Part shown: piece by piece, positions 22,830 through 35,582 of the stretch
Layout: each line of letters starts with the position of its first letter
Numbering within the stretch: the stretch's first letter is position 1
Assembly: GCF_025602895.1 (NCBI RefSeq)
Contig: NW_026516330.1
Span: 60,044 to 124,043 of the forward strand
DNA from: Polychytrium aggregatum
Taxonomy: Eukaryota; Chytridiomycota; Chytridiomycetes; Polychytriales
Direction: 5' to 3'
Length of the DNA stretch: 64,000 bases
Program-made: the position numbers and the translations under genes
The notes under the pieces: model-generated
What the model saw: the letters and a program-made list of their open reading frames with translations, nothing else
Database searches by the model: none
Told to the model about the DNA's origin: nothing

Positions 22830-25254
22830 ATGGGTATTCACGGTATGTCCAGACCGACAACCCACCCGCTCTCGCTCGAGTCCGGCGACCGCCGAGCTTT
22901 CTGACTCGCAATGACGGTCCGCTGGCGATCCACTGATATCTGCCCCCCTTTCATTGTCTCCGCAGGGCTATCCAAGGTCCTCGGCGACAATGCCGAGTCG
23001 TCCATGAAGGAGAACGAAATCAAAAACTATTTTGGTCGCAAGGTGGCCATCGACGCCTCGATGTCGATCTATCAGTTCTTGATTGCTGTCCGACAGCAGG
23101 ACGGCATGCAGCTTTCAAACGAGTTTGGCGAAACAACCAGGTGGGCACCGATTGCACTGGCAGGCGAACAGGCGGCAACGATGCCGATGGCAATGATGAC
23201 GATGATGGTGATGATGATGATGGTGGCGATGACGGCGATAGTGATATATGCTCGAACCTTTTTTTTGGGGGGGGGTTGATTCTGCAATCGCAGTCACTTG
23301 ATGGGCATGTTTTATCGCACGATCCGAATGGTCGAAAACGGTATCAAGCCGTGCTATGTGTTTGACGGCAAGCCGCCGGACATGAAGTCTTCCGAGGTGC
23401 AGTCACATCCCAATCTGCGATCTGCAGCCATGCCCTGAAGGCGGGCGGGGAGCCGCGGATAGGCGCTGTCCGTGACGAGCGATATGCCGCTGGAATCTCG
23501 GTGGAAAGCTCACCAGACCCTCCTGGAAATCACGGCTTCGAATCATGCAGCTCCAAAAACGTGGCGAACGCCGTGCCGAAGCCCAGAAGGCTGCAGAGGT
23601 GGCCAAAGAAGAGGGCGACGCCGAAGCAGCAGAAAAGTATGAGCGGCGGACTGTCAAGGTGACCAAGGAGCACAATGCCGAGTGTCAAAAGCTTCTGAAG
23701 CTCATGGGAATACCATACATCGAGGTTCGATTTCCCTCCCCCCCCCCGCGTCTGCAGACTTGATCCCGAGGATGGAGTACAGTACTGGCGTTGCTCGGAG
23801 GTCATAGTTCTCTGTGGATCGCATTGCCAGTATTCATAGCCAGCATCTTCGACGCATCCTTGCAAATCCCGACCAGCATTCCAACCACAAGCCCTCGTAG
23901 CTTTGATCCCCCCCCCTGAGTCGCTGGGCTGCGTTCTCACAACTTCATTCTTTACCGCGCATGCAGGCTCCAAGTGAAGCCGAGGCTCAGTGCGCGGCCC
24001 TGGCCAAGGCTGGCAAGGTGAATCAAAGCTGCGATTCCAGCACCTCTACTTTATACCAGAAAGGTATGCGCTGATCTGGTGCTGTTGTCACTTACATGGA
24101 CCCACCCTTTTTTTATCGACACTCTGTAGGTCTATGCGGCTGGATCCGAAGATATGGACACCCTGACCTTTGGATCGCCGGTGCTGCTGAGACGTCTGAC
24201 GTTCAGCGAAGCTCGCAAACTCCCGATCTCGGAAGTCCACTTGGACAGAGTCTTGGAGGGACTCGGCTTCACCATGGACCAAGTATGGCTTCCTCTGGAA
24301 TTCCCAGCTCGTATGCTTCGCTGAATCTAACGAGATGACATGCCCCATGCCTGACACTGCCTCACTACCATCCACCGTGTCTTCGCGCGGTAGTTCATCG
24401 ATCTCTGCATCCTTCTGGGATGTGACTACTGTGACTCCATCAAGGGCATCGGCCCGCACCGTGCCGTTGCCTTGATCAGAGAACACGGATCGATCGAGAA
24501 GATCTTGGAGAATCTGGACACCAAAAAGTACCCCGTGTCCGAAAACTGGCCCTACCAGCAGGCGCGCGAGCTCTTCAGGAACCCTGAGGTGCTGGATCCT
24601 TCGACAATCGATGTGAGTTCTCTCCGACAATGTCTGGCAAATGTGCCGGCCAACGAGCCAGGTCGCAGGACGGCGTTCGCGTGCTCTCCACCGCTCCCCA
24701 GACGCTCACAGCCTCGTTGCATCAATCTGATCCTCGAAATAGCTCAAGTGGGAGCAGCCTGATGAAGAAGGCTTGGTTGAGTTTATGGTCAAGGAGAAGA
24801 GCTTCAAGTAAGTGGGAGGTGCTCGTCGATGCTTCGTGGGAACCCGACTGGAAAACCGGGTGCGCCCTCGGGCACTCCCACGCCATGGACTTTGTGCCAA
24901 CACGCTCCTGGATGTGCTTCATACTCTCCCTCTGGAACTACAGCGAGGATCGAATCCGTGGAGGCGCAAAGAAGCTCCAGAAGAACTTCCAGACGGCGAC
25001 TCAGGGGCGTCTGGACTCGTTCTTCAAACCGATCCCAAAGTCACCCACCTCGCCTGAAGCCAAGAAGCGCAAGGTTCGTATGGCTCCTCTTGATCGATGC
25101 TGTGTCTGAGCCGCTCTTTCCGAAGGCGCTCGACTCGCCGCTGACATGTGTCCGTGAATCACCCCCCCCCCCGAACTTTGAGCAGGAGCCTCCGGGAAAG
25201 AAGGCGGCACCATCGAAGAAGGGAAAGCCCACATCTCCCAAGGGGCGACGATAA
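22830..25254 (+). CDS. FEN1: Flap endonuclease 1
   Basis: Structure-specific nuclease that cuts 5' flaps during Okazaki-fragment maturation and long-patch base-excision repair (RAD27 in yeast). Ten exons: 22830-22842, 22966-23140, 23294-23396, 23551-23724, 23967-24017, 24130-24282, 24394-24612, 24743-24807, 24944-25073, 25186-25254, summing to 383 residues, the usual length. The N-terminus MGIHGLSKV matches the family. Metal-binding acids are in [33 protein letters not shown] and [17 protein letters not shown]-interacting peptide QGRLDSFF precedes the Lys-rich tail [10 protein letters not shown]. Donors after exons 4 and 9 are weak (GTTCGA, GTTCGT). Confidence 0.96.
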
Positions 25255-26862
25255 CCCTCGATCGAGACCAGAGGCGGGTACTGGGAATATACATTGTGTC
25301 TGCGGACGAGATGCCTCTGGCTCTGTCGCTCGCCAACAGAGCCCTGCGTCGCAGTGCGAGAGTATCTGGGAGCCTCGGGCTGGGTGGGTGGTCCGACGGC
25401 GCCTGGCCGCAATGACCAGGCAGGCTGGATCGGCTGTGGCGCAGGTAATGTGACGCTCACCTGACCGGGCGCTGTCCAGCCGCACCTTCGTCCACATCCA
25501 TTCGCACAGTGGCCGCCCCCCGTCTCGCCCTTCGCCCCTTGGATGTCCTTTGGCCTTTGGATCACCCTGTCCAGCGCTCGATTCCGACGTCTCTGCCCTG
25601 CCCCCGGCTATCTGTCTTGGCTGTCGCCTGCCCTCGGTCCACCAGGGTGAGATCCGTCTGCTCCATAGCCGTGTCCGTGAGGGCTCTGCATCCATATGTC
25701 TCCGGCCCAGAGATGCGTCTTGCTCCAAGTGCAGTATCGCATCGAGAGCCCTCGCTCCCCGCCATCTCGCCAGTGCCGATCGCGATAGTTGATCGAGTCG
25801 CCTGCGTATTGGGGCGATCGTCTCAAGAGCCATCAATATAGCTACCGCAAGCTGCGGCTGCCGGCCTTGCAGCCGGTGGCGATCATGCCCTTGGCATCTG
25901 ATCGAGCTGCCATCTCGCTGCCATCTCGCTGCCACGCACCGCTGGGCTGTCGAAAATCACCACTCGACCGCACCACTCGACCGCACCCGATATCTGGCCA
26001 TCGACGGATTCCGAGATACCCATCGCAGCCTCCTCGACCGAACGAGCTGCAGATATGCGACATTCTTTAACGCTCTTATTTTCTCGTGTTGTGTTTGCTA
26101 CCTCCTACCCCCTCCCGTCTCGGCCTCGTTCCCTGCAAACCCTGTGGGCATGAAACCTGTCCCGCTTCTATCAACGTCCCCGCGAATGGAAATGGCGAAC
26201 ACGTCTCTTGACCTGGACCGACCGGGTATCTGCTACTTGCCATGATCGGTGTCGCAGACTTCTTCTTCTTTCCTTCCCTCGCTTTTGTCCGCCCCGTTAT
26301 CCTTGGTCGTTGCTCTTCCATCCTTCCGTTCTTGCAGCCATTCATTTTGTTCCTTTCCTTCCCTTTGTTTCTTTTACTTTCGTGCCGTTATTTCTCGATT
26401 CCCTTCTTCCGCGAGCTCGCTTCGTCATTATCCTTGCTCCCTCCAGCGTTTGGTTCTCTAGATAGGATCGCCCGTAAGTGCACTTTGGTGCTTGCTGCCC
26501 GTGTTGGTGATGGTTATGTTTCCCGGTGCGGCTCACAAGGGCGCTTACAAGCTCCTTCTGCACTGGACCAGTGTCCGACCGATTTGATGCTGCGAGTATC
26601 CTTGCGCGCTATTGTCGCTGAACCCTTTGCTCACTCGTGCGTGATCTGTTGTGCCGCTCAGATCGATCTTTCAAGTTACTAACTCGACAAAGCTCTGCCA
26701 ACTGCAAGCCGGCGATCTTGGCAACATCAGAGACGCATTTGGATTTCTCTGGTCTTTTGTGTGTGCTCTCAATTCCAGCCATCATATCGCTCAGTCGAGA
26801 GGCTATCCCCACGTTTCTACCCGTCACGCTGCTCCAGTCGTAGCTGATCCAAGACTTGGCTC
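25255..26862. other. Intergenic region upstream of CCR4
   Basis: 1.6 kb without a recognisable gene. A pyrimidine-rich block (about 26,260-26,440) resembles a promoter/leader of the CCR4 gene. An untranslated exon is possible. Confidence 0.45.
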
Positions 26863-29501
26863 ATGTCTGAGAAGGATCAGGACACCCTTGCCTACAGCGG
26901 CTACACACTAGGCATGCCCTATAACCCGACAGGATCGCCCGGCCCAGCTGGATCGGCGAACGGATCCCCAGTTCCTTCGTCGCCTCTGGCTGGGTATGTC
27001 ACTCAAGGACATCCCATGTACGCCAACTCTGCCCCCAAACTTGCCCATTACTCCCAGAAGCTTGCTGCCCAAGGTATCCAGTCGCCCCAGCCCACCCATC
27101 TCGCTGGCATGGGCATCTTGGGAGCAAGTCCGTATCAACAACAAGCCCTTCTCGGGGGCTCCAACGGCTCCATCAACGCCTCGATCAACGGCTCGACCAG
27201 CTCGCTGCTATCGACCGCTGCAACCGGACACCAGCGCCGCCAGCTTGAGCTTCTGAATGAGTCTCGGTCCATGAATGTCGCCCACCATCATGCACGAGTT
27301 GCTGCAGCCAATGCCAGGGCCGCAAACAACGGCGCCAACGACGGTACCTCGAACGGCGTCATGGTCGTCAACTCGATCGACCGTGCTTCCCAGTGGAACA
27401 TTATCGATATGGGCGGCATGCAGATCAAGAACCTGAGTAGGAACCTGTTCCACTATCACTTCCTAACGACGCTCTATCTCAACCACAACAACCTCACGAA
27501 TCTGTCATCGGACGTTTGCAAGCTTGTCAACCTGAGGATCCTGGATCTTTCTGGCAACCAGCTCACGGCGATTCCGCCGGAACTGGGCCTGCTGGTTCAG
27601 TTGCGAGACCTGAGGCTCTTCGATAATGTTCTGTCCACGGTCCCGTTTGAGCTGGGATTCCTGTTCCAGCTGGAGATTCTCGGTCTGGAGGGCAATCCGC
27701 TGCAGGAGCCGCTGCTGGGCATGGTCCAGAAGGAAAACACTGCCACCATCCTTGCCTACATGCGAGACAACTGCCCAAGTAAGTTTCCATCGGTGTACTC
27801 TGTGTATACACGCAAACTGCCGCGGTCCTCTTGCTACGTCCATGCTCCCGTACATACTCGGCTGTTGATCTTGCATCGAGCATGCCCTCGTTCTAAATGC
27901 GCCGCTTTGGCCTCCTGTTTGTTTCAGTGGGTCCCCAGCCGCCGGAACGAGAATGGATTCCGCTGGAAGACGAAGCTACTGCGTCCTCAAGCTCGAGCGG
28001 TAAGCCAGCCGCGGATATCAGCTTCGTTTGTGCCTCAGCCACAGCAGTTTGTCGTGCACTGCCACATCGCTGCCAGACACTGTTCTACGATGCCGCTAAC
28101 TCGGTTCCTTTGGCTCGGCTTCTCCCCCCAGATACCTTTACGGTTCTGTCCTACAACATCCTCTGCGAGAAGTATTCTCCGCAGCAATCATATGCCTACA
28201 CGCCATCATGGGCGCTGGAGTGGTCGTACCGGCGAGAGCTGCTCATCCAGGAAATCTTGAACTACAACCCCGACATTGTGTGTCTGCAGGTGAGTGAAGT
28301 TGACCGCCGCGTGCTCTCTCGCTTGCCCTCTATCCCCCTGTCTCTGGCATTGTACATCTGAAGAGCTATCGCATCCAAGGCATCGGGTCGGCATCGCAAT
28401 CACGTCCGAGCAGTCGCTACCGTCCCTCAAAATACTTACATGGTTTTTGGGGTGGCCAACCTGCAGGAAGTAGAGCTCGGACAGTATGAGGACTTTTTCC
28501 GCGAGCAGCTCAGCCAGCACGGGGAATACGATGGCGTCTTCCATGTCAAGTCAAGGGCCCGTACCATGGCTGTCAGTGATCAGCGCGGCGTTGACGGCTG
28601 TGCAACTTTTTACAAGAACTCCAAGTGAGTTGCATGATTCAATCGGCTGTTGCATCGGTATCGTTTCTGTATGTGGCAGCGACCACTGGTCACTTCCATG
28701 CCATGGGCACTGCGCCGAGCTGACGGTCGCTCTGCTCGCCAACATCACAGATTCACTCTGATCGACAAGAGCCTGATCGAGTACCAGCACTACGCCATGA
28801 AGCGCCCGGGCCTCCGCGGCAGCGAGGACGTCATCAACAGAGTCATGATCAAGGACAACGTCGCCGTGGCGATTCTGCTGGAGACAAAAGAAACACACCA
28901 GCGCCTCGTCGTTGCCAACACGCATCTGCACTGGGATCCTCAGCACCGTGACGTGAAGCTGGTGCAGACGGCGATCCTGATGGAGGAGCTACAGCGCATC
29001 ATCGGCACATACTCTCAGTCCGGCAAACAGGCGAACGGCGCCGGCGGCAAGGCCGGCCAACAGTCCCCACTGCCCTTGATCCTCTGTGGCGATTTCAATT
29101 CGATGCCCGACAGTGGAGTCTACGAGTATCTCTCGAGCGGCCAGCTCAGCCACGACCACGAAGACTTTGGAACATACACCTACTTGCCCTACACGGCTGA
29201 TGGCCTGAACCACAAGCTGCTGCTAAAATCCGCATATGCTCCCATCGAGAACGAACTGGAATTCACAAACTACACACCCGGATTCAAGGGTGTGATCGAC
29301 TACATCTGGTATTCTTCCAACACCCTCACCGTCACGGGACTGCTGGGAGGTGTCGACCGCGAATATGTAACCAAGCAGGCGGTCGGATTCCCGAACAGCT
29401 ACCATCCATCCGACCACATTCCCCTGGTGGTTTCCGTCCGAATCAAGAGCGCCAGCGGCGGGGGCAACCCCAACGCGGCCAAAACCATCAAATTCAAATA
29501 A
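26863..29501 (+). CDS. CCR4: CCR4 mRNA deadenylase, LRR plus EEP nuclease
   Basis: Catalytic subunit of the CCR4-NOT complex, shortening mRNA poly(A) tails in the cytoplasm. Exons 26863-27778, 27928-27999, 28132-28289, 28467-28624 and 28751-29501 give 684 residues. An Ala/Asn/Ser-rich N-terminus is followed by leucine-rich repeats (about residues 185-300; [20 protein letters not shown]), which in yeast bind the CAF1 subunit. The endonuclease/exonuclease/phosphatase domain begins at [13 protein letters not shown] and carries [27 protein letters not shown] and HPSDHIPLV, including the Glu, Asp, Asn and His needed for catalysis. The stop codon overlaps an AATAAA-like poly(A) signal (AAATAAAG). 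Confidence 0.96.
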
Positions 29502-29672
29502 AGAAAAAAAAGAAAACCTGTAAAAATCTGCGGCAGAAGCGGCGGCGAGCGATGGTCGTTGATCCTCATGGGACCGGCACGCAATGGCTGATATCGTGAG
29601 CGACTGGGATACGCCGTCGGAGCCAGCAAACACAGGGCGCATCTTGGCCGATGGTCGAGTCTTGATGCAGCC

Positions 29673-30485
29673 TCACGAGCTCGAGCGTGGATCACATGGA
29701 CATGAGTCGATCTTGGATTCGAGGTGCTGGATTTGGAGGCCTTGGCCGCGGATCTGGTGATTCAGGTTGGCGATCTCGACCAGCACCTCCAGCGCTGCAG
29801 ACATGCCATGCGCGGTGGGAATGAGAGTGCAAGGGTTATAAAACGATTGCCGCCAGATGAAACGAGGGGCTGGCCGAACGAGACACATGGCGCCCAGCGG
29901 CTTCGCTGGGTCGCCTAAAGGCCGCACCGATTCCGCCATCGCCGATGCATGCAGCCGATACATGCAGCCAATGACGATGCACGAACGAAACCAACCGTCT
30001 GAGAACCCGCGCTGGGCATCCTTCAGAGACTGCGGAGACAGGACACCAAACCAGTTGAGAGGATCCGAGGAATCGCGGGCTACAGGGGGCTTGTCTTCGC
30101 CGTTGTCGCAACCGACGGCTCCATCCTGGTGCATGGCTTTGCATGCACTCTTACGAGAGAGTACCAGCTCATCCGGCGAGTCGACAGCCCCGGGTTCGCC
30201 GCTGGCTGGGTGTGCATCGCCCTCGTCCGATCCAGTCGCCGATCGAGCCGCAACACAAGCTCGGGGATCCGGGGCTTTGAGCGCCTGCCTGTTGTACTGG
30301 AAGGAGCACAAGCGCTCCGGACCCATTACGTACTTGGCTTTGGCAAAGTCCCAGAAAGCCGATGCAAGATGCTTGTGGGCGCGGGCCTGGAGCTCCTGCA
30401 GCCGGTCGCATTTGTCGAGGAGCGACAAGAGGGCTTCGTCGAGGCGATCGTGGATGAGCGCGGGAGAGTCGTCCGGAACAGTCAT
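29673..30485 (-). CDS. V-ATPase assembly factor, VMA22/CCDC115-like
   Basis: Members of this family help assemble the V0 sector of the vacuolar ATPase at the ER. Two exons, 29996-30485 and 29673-29794, give 203 residues. The N-terminal helix LLSLLDKCDRLQELQARAHKHL and AKAKYVMGP match the CCDC115/Vma22 start; DPLNWFGVLSPQSLKDAQRGF matches the conserved C-terminal block, continuing after splicing as FSDALEVLVEIANLNHQI. The intron (29795-29995) is 201 nt, a multiple of three, without an in-frame stop and with a weak donor GTTGGT, so a retained form would add 67 residues. The ATG at 30485 is preferred over extending the frame into an upstream repeat. Divergent from the glutaredoxin gene, 431 bp apart. 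Confidence 0.75.
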   Translation of the reverse strand: MTVPDDSPALIHDRLDEALLSLLDKCDRLQELQARAHKHLASAFWDFAKAKYVMGPERLCSFQYNRQALKAPDPRACVAARSATGSDEGDAHPASGEPGAVDSPDELVLSRKSACKAMHQDGAVGCDNGEDKPPVARDSSDPLNWFGVLSPQSLKDAQRGFSDGWFRSCIVIGCMYRLHASAMAESVRPLGDPAKPLGAMCLVRPAPRFIWRQSFYNPCTLIPTAHGMSAALEVLVEIANLNHQIRGQGLQIQHLESKIDSCPCDPRSSS

Positions 30486-30783
30486 GGCACCGAGCGTTCT
30501 CTCGATACAGAGGGTGTCCAGGATGCTGTGGATGTGCAGAGGCGAAGCAGGACGCACGTAATGCAGCGCAGCGATGCGGCGGGTGCAGATGGATCGACCG
30601 GGAGGTGTGCGATTGCGCGACGGAGCGGGCGAGGGCGGGAAGAAACCAGGGGCGCTGTGGCGGTGTGTTCTGTGCCGCGCTGCAGCCACAGACCAATTTG
30701 TCAGCGCGAGTGCTCCCGGTTTCGTTATCGAAACTCGCTGCTCCAGCCAGCCGGTCCGCCAGCCAGAAGCCCCAGCTCTGCCG

Positions 30784-30832
30784 CACATCGCACATCGCAC
30801 ATCGCACATCGCACATCGCACATCGCACATCG
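30784..30832. repeat. (CACATCG)n tandem repeat between divergent genes
   Basis: About seven copies of a 7-bp unit, located 85 bp before the glutaredoxin start codon and in the shared upstream region with the VMA22-like gene. Confidence 0.94.
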
Positions 30833-30916
30833 CATCTGCTCATCTGCTCATCTGCTGTGGCCAGCCCGTCTGCAAAGCTTTCCTCCATCACAGATCCTGC
30901 TGAGCATACTCGAATC

Positions 30917-33179
30917 ATGACGGCCGCCAAGCACAACGTTATCGAAATCATTGCCGATGATCAGTTCAACACCCTCAGCTCCGACGCCATCGTCACCGTG
31001 GCCAACTTCCATGCCACCTGGGCCGACATGTGCAAGGACATGAACGAGGCAAGCCCAGTCATCCACTGAGCTTGAGTTGTCTATAGCAGAGCCTGTCTGA
31101 GCTATTGGAATCGTATCTGTCCTGCCGGCTGCATGGCTGCTTTCACTATGCACTTTGGCTCATTCGGCTCGTTTCCTTGCCCTCGACTGGCCTGCCCTGG
31201 CTCACCAGGTCTTTGATGAGCTGTCTCGAAAGTTCCCTAACCTCCAGTATCTCAAGGTGAATTGTTTCGATGCGACTCTGATTCTTTCATCCTTCGTGTT
31301 GCAGAGCGCCTCTGCAGTAGGGCAGAGTGCTCTCGATCGAGATCATGCTGACAATCTGTCGCCCCCCGTCTTGACCCAAATGGCAATCAGATCGAAGCTG
31401 AGGAGTTCCCCGAAATCTCCGAGAAGCTTGAGATCTCGTCCGTCCCGACGTTCATCTTCATTAGCGTGAGTACATATTCCGACCTGTCTCAGGCGTCGTC
31501 TCCCGATCGATTCGCCAACATTTCCCTGCGACTTTGTCCTCGGAGCGATGACACCGTCGCCGAAACGGGCCGTCGCTTGGGTTCCGCCGGCCGATCGGCA
31601 TTTCCATTCTACTCAGTAGTCTAGCGCTCTGGCCAGAGTGAGAGCTCTGGTCGTTTACTCTCCGGCAGCCTGATCTGCGGTTTATCTCTCGCGGATTTAC
31701 TGATGTCATCGCATCGCTCTTGGCCGCGAACGGATGTCAGTCCGGAAAGGAACTCGATCGGGTGGAAGGTGCCAACGCTCCCAAGCTCACCAGTTTGGTT
31801 GAGAAGCACTCTTCCAAGGCTGCCAGCTTGGCCTCAGAGAGCAGCTCGGGCGTCGCCAAGAAGGATCTCAACACTCGCCTCAAAGAGCTGATCAACTCGA
31901 ACAAGGTCATGCTGTTCATGAAGGGCACTCCCCAGCAGCCCCGCTGTGGCTTCTCGCGAACAACGATCGAGCTCCTGACTCAGGTCGGCTGTCCCTATGG
32001 AAGCTTCAACATTCTGGCCGACGAAGAGGTCCGCCAAGGTAAGCGACTTGAGAATGCTGTGGGGCTTGCTTTGGCAGTGAAGCCGAATGGGCTTGCTCTC
32101 GGAGACGGAACTGGATGGCTCCCACGGTCCTCGTTTCTGATGACCACTTATCGATTCCTTGTCCAACACCAGGCTTGAAGGCGTACAGCAACTGGCCCAC
32201 GTTCCCCCAGAGTATGTTCTGCAAGCTACTGTACTGATATGGCGACGGCGCCGCACTTGTGAGCCTCGCTAACCCAAGCTGTGTTGCAACCGGCAGTCTA
32301 CGTCGATGGCGAGCTGATCGGCGGCCTCGACATTTTGAAGGAGATGATTGCCTCGGGTGATTTCCAGGCCATGGTGCCTCAAGAGGAGGATCTCGAGAGC
32401 AAGCTCAAGAGGCTGATCAACTTGGCCCCTGTCACGGTATGACCCGCACTTGCACGGACACGACATGCAACCTGCAATCCGACTGTGGATTCTCACCACA
32501 AAGACTGACGCTTCCTCGCCATGACCTCGGACTCGTCCAGGTTTTCATCAAAGGCACTCCTGAGGCCCCGAGATGCGGATTCTCCCGACAGGTACGGCGC
32601 TTGCAGATCGCCTGGCATGACACCATGCTAGCGCTGACCTGTCGGTTCGGTGTGCCATTTTTTCTTTTCCTCAGATTATTCAAATTCTGAACGAGCAAAA
32701 TGTCAAGTTTGCATCGTGAGTATGCCACAACCCTGCGCCTTAAGCCACCGTTGTGCTGATCAACCCACGCTGTCGCTCCATCGACTCACAATCCCGTCCC
32801 CACCATCGACACAGGTTCGATATCCTGTCCGATGACGAAGTCCGCAGCGGCCTGAAGGTATGCTTGATTCGGCTTCATGGATGCGCTCGGCAGGGAACAT
32901 CGTCGATGGGGGAATGAACGGGCGTAGGCTGACCACGATGGCATATGAAACTAACGATTGCATGTACTCGTCAGACCTTCTCCAACTGGCCCACCTTCCC
33001 GCAGCTCTATGTCAAGGGGGAGCTGATTGGCGGCCTGGATATTGTGAAGGAGCTGGTAAGTATCGGCTGCACACCAGCTTGATCGCATCCGAGTCCAGGC
33101 TCCTCTGACTGATGCATTACCTCGACGTATCCAGGTTGAAAACAACGAATTCCAGGAGGCTGTTGCGGGCGCCCAGTGA
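30917..33179 (+). CDS. Monothiol glutaredoxin, Trx-Grx-Grx (PICOT type)
   Basis: Grx3/4-class protein that binds a [2Fe-2S] cluster and handles iron signalling and Fe-S delivery. Exons: 30917-31048, 31209-31256, 31391-31465, 31741-32038, 32173-32211, 32297-32436, 32541-32591, 32675-32715, 32815-32857, 32975-33055, 33135-33179; total 330 residues. An N-terminal thioredoxin-like domain has a single cysteine ([10 protein letters not shown]) and [10 protein letters not shown]. Two glutaredoxin domains follow, each with KGTP...PRCGFSR and NWPTFPQ(I/L)YV.GELIGG. Two Grx domains match animal PICOT rather than budding-yeast Grx3/4, which have one. Intron 1 starts with GC (GAG|GCAAGC), the others with GT. 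Linker residues between the domains are Ser/Ala-rich. Confidence 0.95.
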
Positions 33180-33925
33180 GGCCGCCATGGAATGCGAAAT
33201 GTTGTAGCGCTGATACTGAATCCGCCAAAGGATGAAGATCCGTGACATGGCTTATAGCTCGCAAGCTGAGCACCACAATCCGTATGCAGCTGATTATGAG
33301 CGCAGACTTGTCCATCATCGCGCTCCCAACGACATCCGCCCCGGCCACTTTGCAAAAGTGGGACTTTCTGAATATACTGTGTATACAGCGCCTCGTATAG
33401 AAAAACTCACGCCCGAGTTGCATGAGGGGGGCTTATTGTTGGGACAGAGTGACGCTGGCGGCAGTGGAGCTACTCAAAATCCCAGGGAAACTGAGATGCC
33501 GGACGCTGGGACTGCAATCTCCATGAGATTGGCGCTCATTGTCATAGCGATTGACGAGAGCATGGTTGGTATGCAAAGACAACTGGTCGTCGCCCTTGAA
33601 GCTGAGGCGCCAGTCGGGACTGATGATGTGATACTTTCGAATTGCAATGAGATCACCGCTCGTCCCAATGACTAGTCGCCGTGCCATCGATTACCATGTG
33701 CCATGGGTTCTCAAACAGACAAAGCGCCCCTCATGCTCTTGAAAGATGTATGAATGTATTGGAGTCGCCAGAAAATGCTGCCAGAGCCGCAATTGGCCTC
33801 CATGTCTTCTCCCCTTGACCTTGGTACCAAGCACAAAGTCCCACAGCCGCTTGCAAATCTATTTGGGGGAGGCTACTATGGCGGCCTGCGAGGACAGCCG
33901 ATCCTGAGACACATTGCATCAGCCT
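33180..33925. other. Convergent intergenic region
   Basis: Between the glutaredoxin gene (+) and NIP7 (-). No gene recognised. Confidence 0.5.
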
Positions 33926-35193
33926 CTAGATCAGGTTCTCTTCGTCTCGAATGAACTCGCCAACATCGGTTTGGTGGAAGACACAGATCGCCGAAGGGTC
34001 CAGCTTCCTCGCATCCTGTGTCGAGCGGGCCGTGACACCAAAGCCCTGTTGCAGAATGGGCGGCGGTCAGCTGTGGCCGAAGCTCGGGGGCTTTGGAGAT
34101 GTGCTCGATGGCTACTCCAGAAGCAGCGGTTGATGATGCTCACCAGAGGGATATCGGACATTGAGTAGACAATGACACCCTGATGCTCCGGCGTGTCTTC
34201 GGTGATGCGGCCCAGATGGGCCTTCAGAATGTGGTTGCCGTACAGATACGACATCTCGCCAGAGGGCTTGATCCAAACCTTGTACTATGCCAACACGGCG
34301 GCATTCAAATAAGCACATGTGACGACGATACCAGCAAGCGATGTTCGGGATTGTGTGTGGCGATAGGCGGAAGTTTGAAGTTCCCCACCACCAAATGCAT
34401 GACTTGCCAAGAGCAAAGGCCAAAGCCATATACGGTGCCTGACCACACATGATTCCGATCCAGGATGGACTCTGGTGGGCGTCAGGCACGAGCTTCTCGC
34501 CTCACTCCTCCGGGACGGCATGCACCACTGCGTACCTTGGCGTACTGTGCCATATACTCGAGGGCTGTGATGTGGAGACGGAACTTGAGGGTCTTGGAGA
34601 ACTTGCCGAAGCAGATACCAAGCGAGACGAGCTGATCCCGACCAACGCAGGTGGCCTTTTTCATAACATCCTCACTGAAGCAGGAACGGATTGGACGCAT
34701 CAGAGGCAGATCGGGCATCCGATGGATGTTTCGAGTGGAGTGGTTTTGACCCCGTGCTATCGATGAACTGGTGTGGTTGCGGCACTTTGGATCGCGATGC
34801 TGGGCAGCCCGATGCAGATTGAACCAGAGGGGCACAAGCCTGGGGGCATGAGCTTGAATGGAATGGATATCGGCGTCGACTACCAGTTGCTCACCCGACA
34901 TAGTAAACTCGGTCCTTATGTAATCGGAAGCAGTACGGCTCATCCGGCCGATCGATGAGATGAACAATGTTGCGGCCGATACTGTTCCGATGCAGAAGAA
35001 TGGTGAGCATCAAAGCGCACATGATGTGGCCGCATTGGTCGGGACGGTGATCGAAGCACACCTGGCCTCACGGCGGCCGATAGATCGAAACCGCACAGCG
35101 AATGCTCGACGGAGCCCAAGCGGCATCAAGGACGTACTATTTGGCCAGCTTCTCAAAGAAAATCTTGGTTTCTTCTTCTGTTAGTGGACGCAT
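33926..35193 (-). CDS. NIP7: 60S ribosome biogenesis factor NIP7
   Basis: Needed for 27S pre-rRNA processing and 60S assembly in the nucleolus. Five exons on the minus strand: 35138-35193, 34895-34981, 34536-34674, 34144-34284, 33926-34045. They sum to 180 residues, the same as human NIP7. The protein begins [19 protein letters not shown], continues [39 protein letters not shown], and ends in a PUA RNA-binding domain ([51 protein letters not shown]). Every exon phase agrees. Divergent from the uL15 gene with 389 bp between start codons, suggesting a shared promoter for two ribosome-related genes. Confidence 0.97.
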
Positions 35194-35582
35194 GGCTCAG
35201 GTGGGATGGCTCCGGAATATGCTTTGCCGAGTGGACTTTTGCTGCAAAGGCCGGACGGTGATGCAACAGCAGAGGCGATGCGTTTGGATGTGTCTCGACG
35301 GCCCGATGCGACTTGGTGTCTCGCTGCGGGTCGGTGCTGGATCGGCGGCAGCGTGTCCCAGCAACCAACAAAAATTTGTATTAAAAGTTAATTGCGCGGA
35401 CGCCACCAGGCGACGGCGGGTGTCCAGCGGGTCACGCAGATCACGTGTGCTCCTGCGCGACACAGACAGCAGGCGGCGCCGCACCAAAACAGGCATGCAG
35501 CCGCCAGCATTCCGACTTTCTTCCCTCTCGTCGCAGCCTTTTAACTCTGTTCATTTGAGTTTGGCACACCCCTCGATTCAAC
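35194..35582. promoter_or_regulatory. Bidirectional promoter region, NIP7 / uL15
   Basis: Only 389 bp separate the two start codons. The segment contains an AT-rich patch (about 35,368-35,394) and, just before the uL15 ATG, a pyrimidine-rich run (about 35,515-35,565), which fits initiation sites of ribosomal protein genes. Co-regulation is inferred from position. Confidence 0.5.

Noticed and set aside
30486-30830. N-terminal extension of the VMA22-like protein with a Cys/Asp/Val/Arg repeat
   Set aside because: The repeat comes from the CACATCG array; the family N-terminus begins at the ATG at 30485.
33232-35163. Plus-strand frames across the NIP7 locus
   Set aside because: NIP7 on the minus strand explains the region with matching splice phases and full family length.
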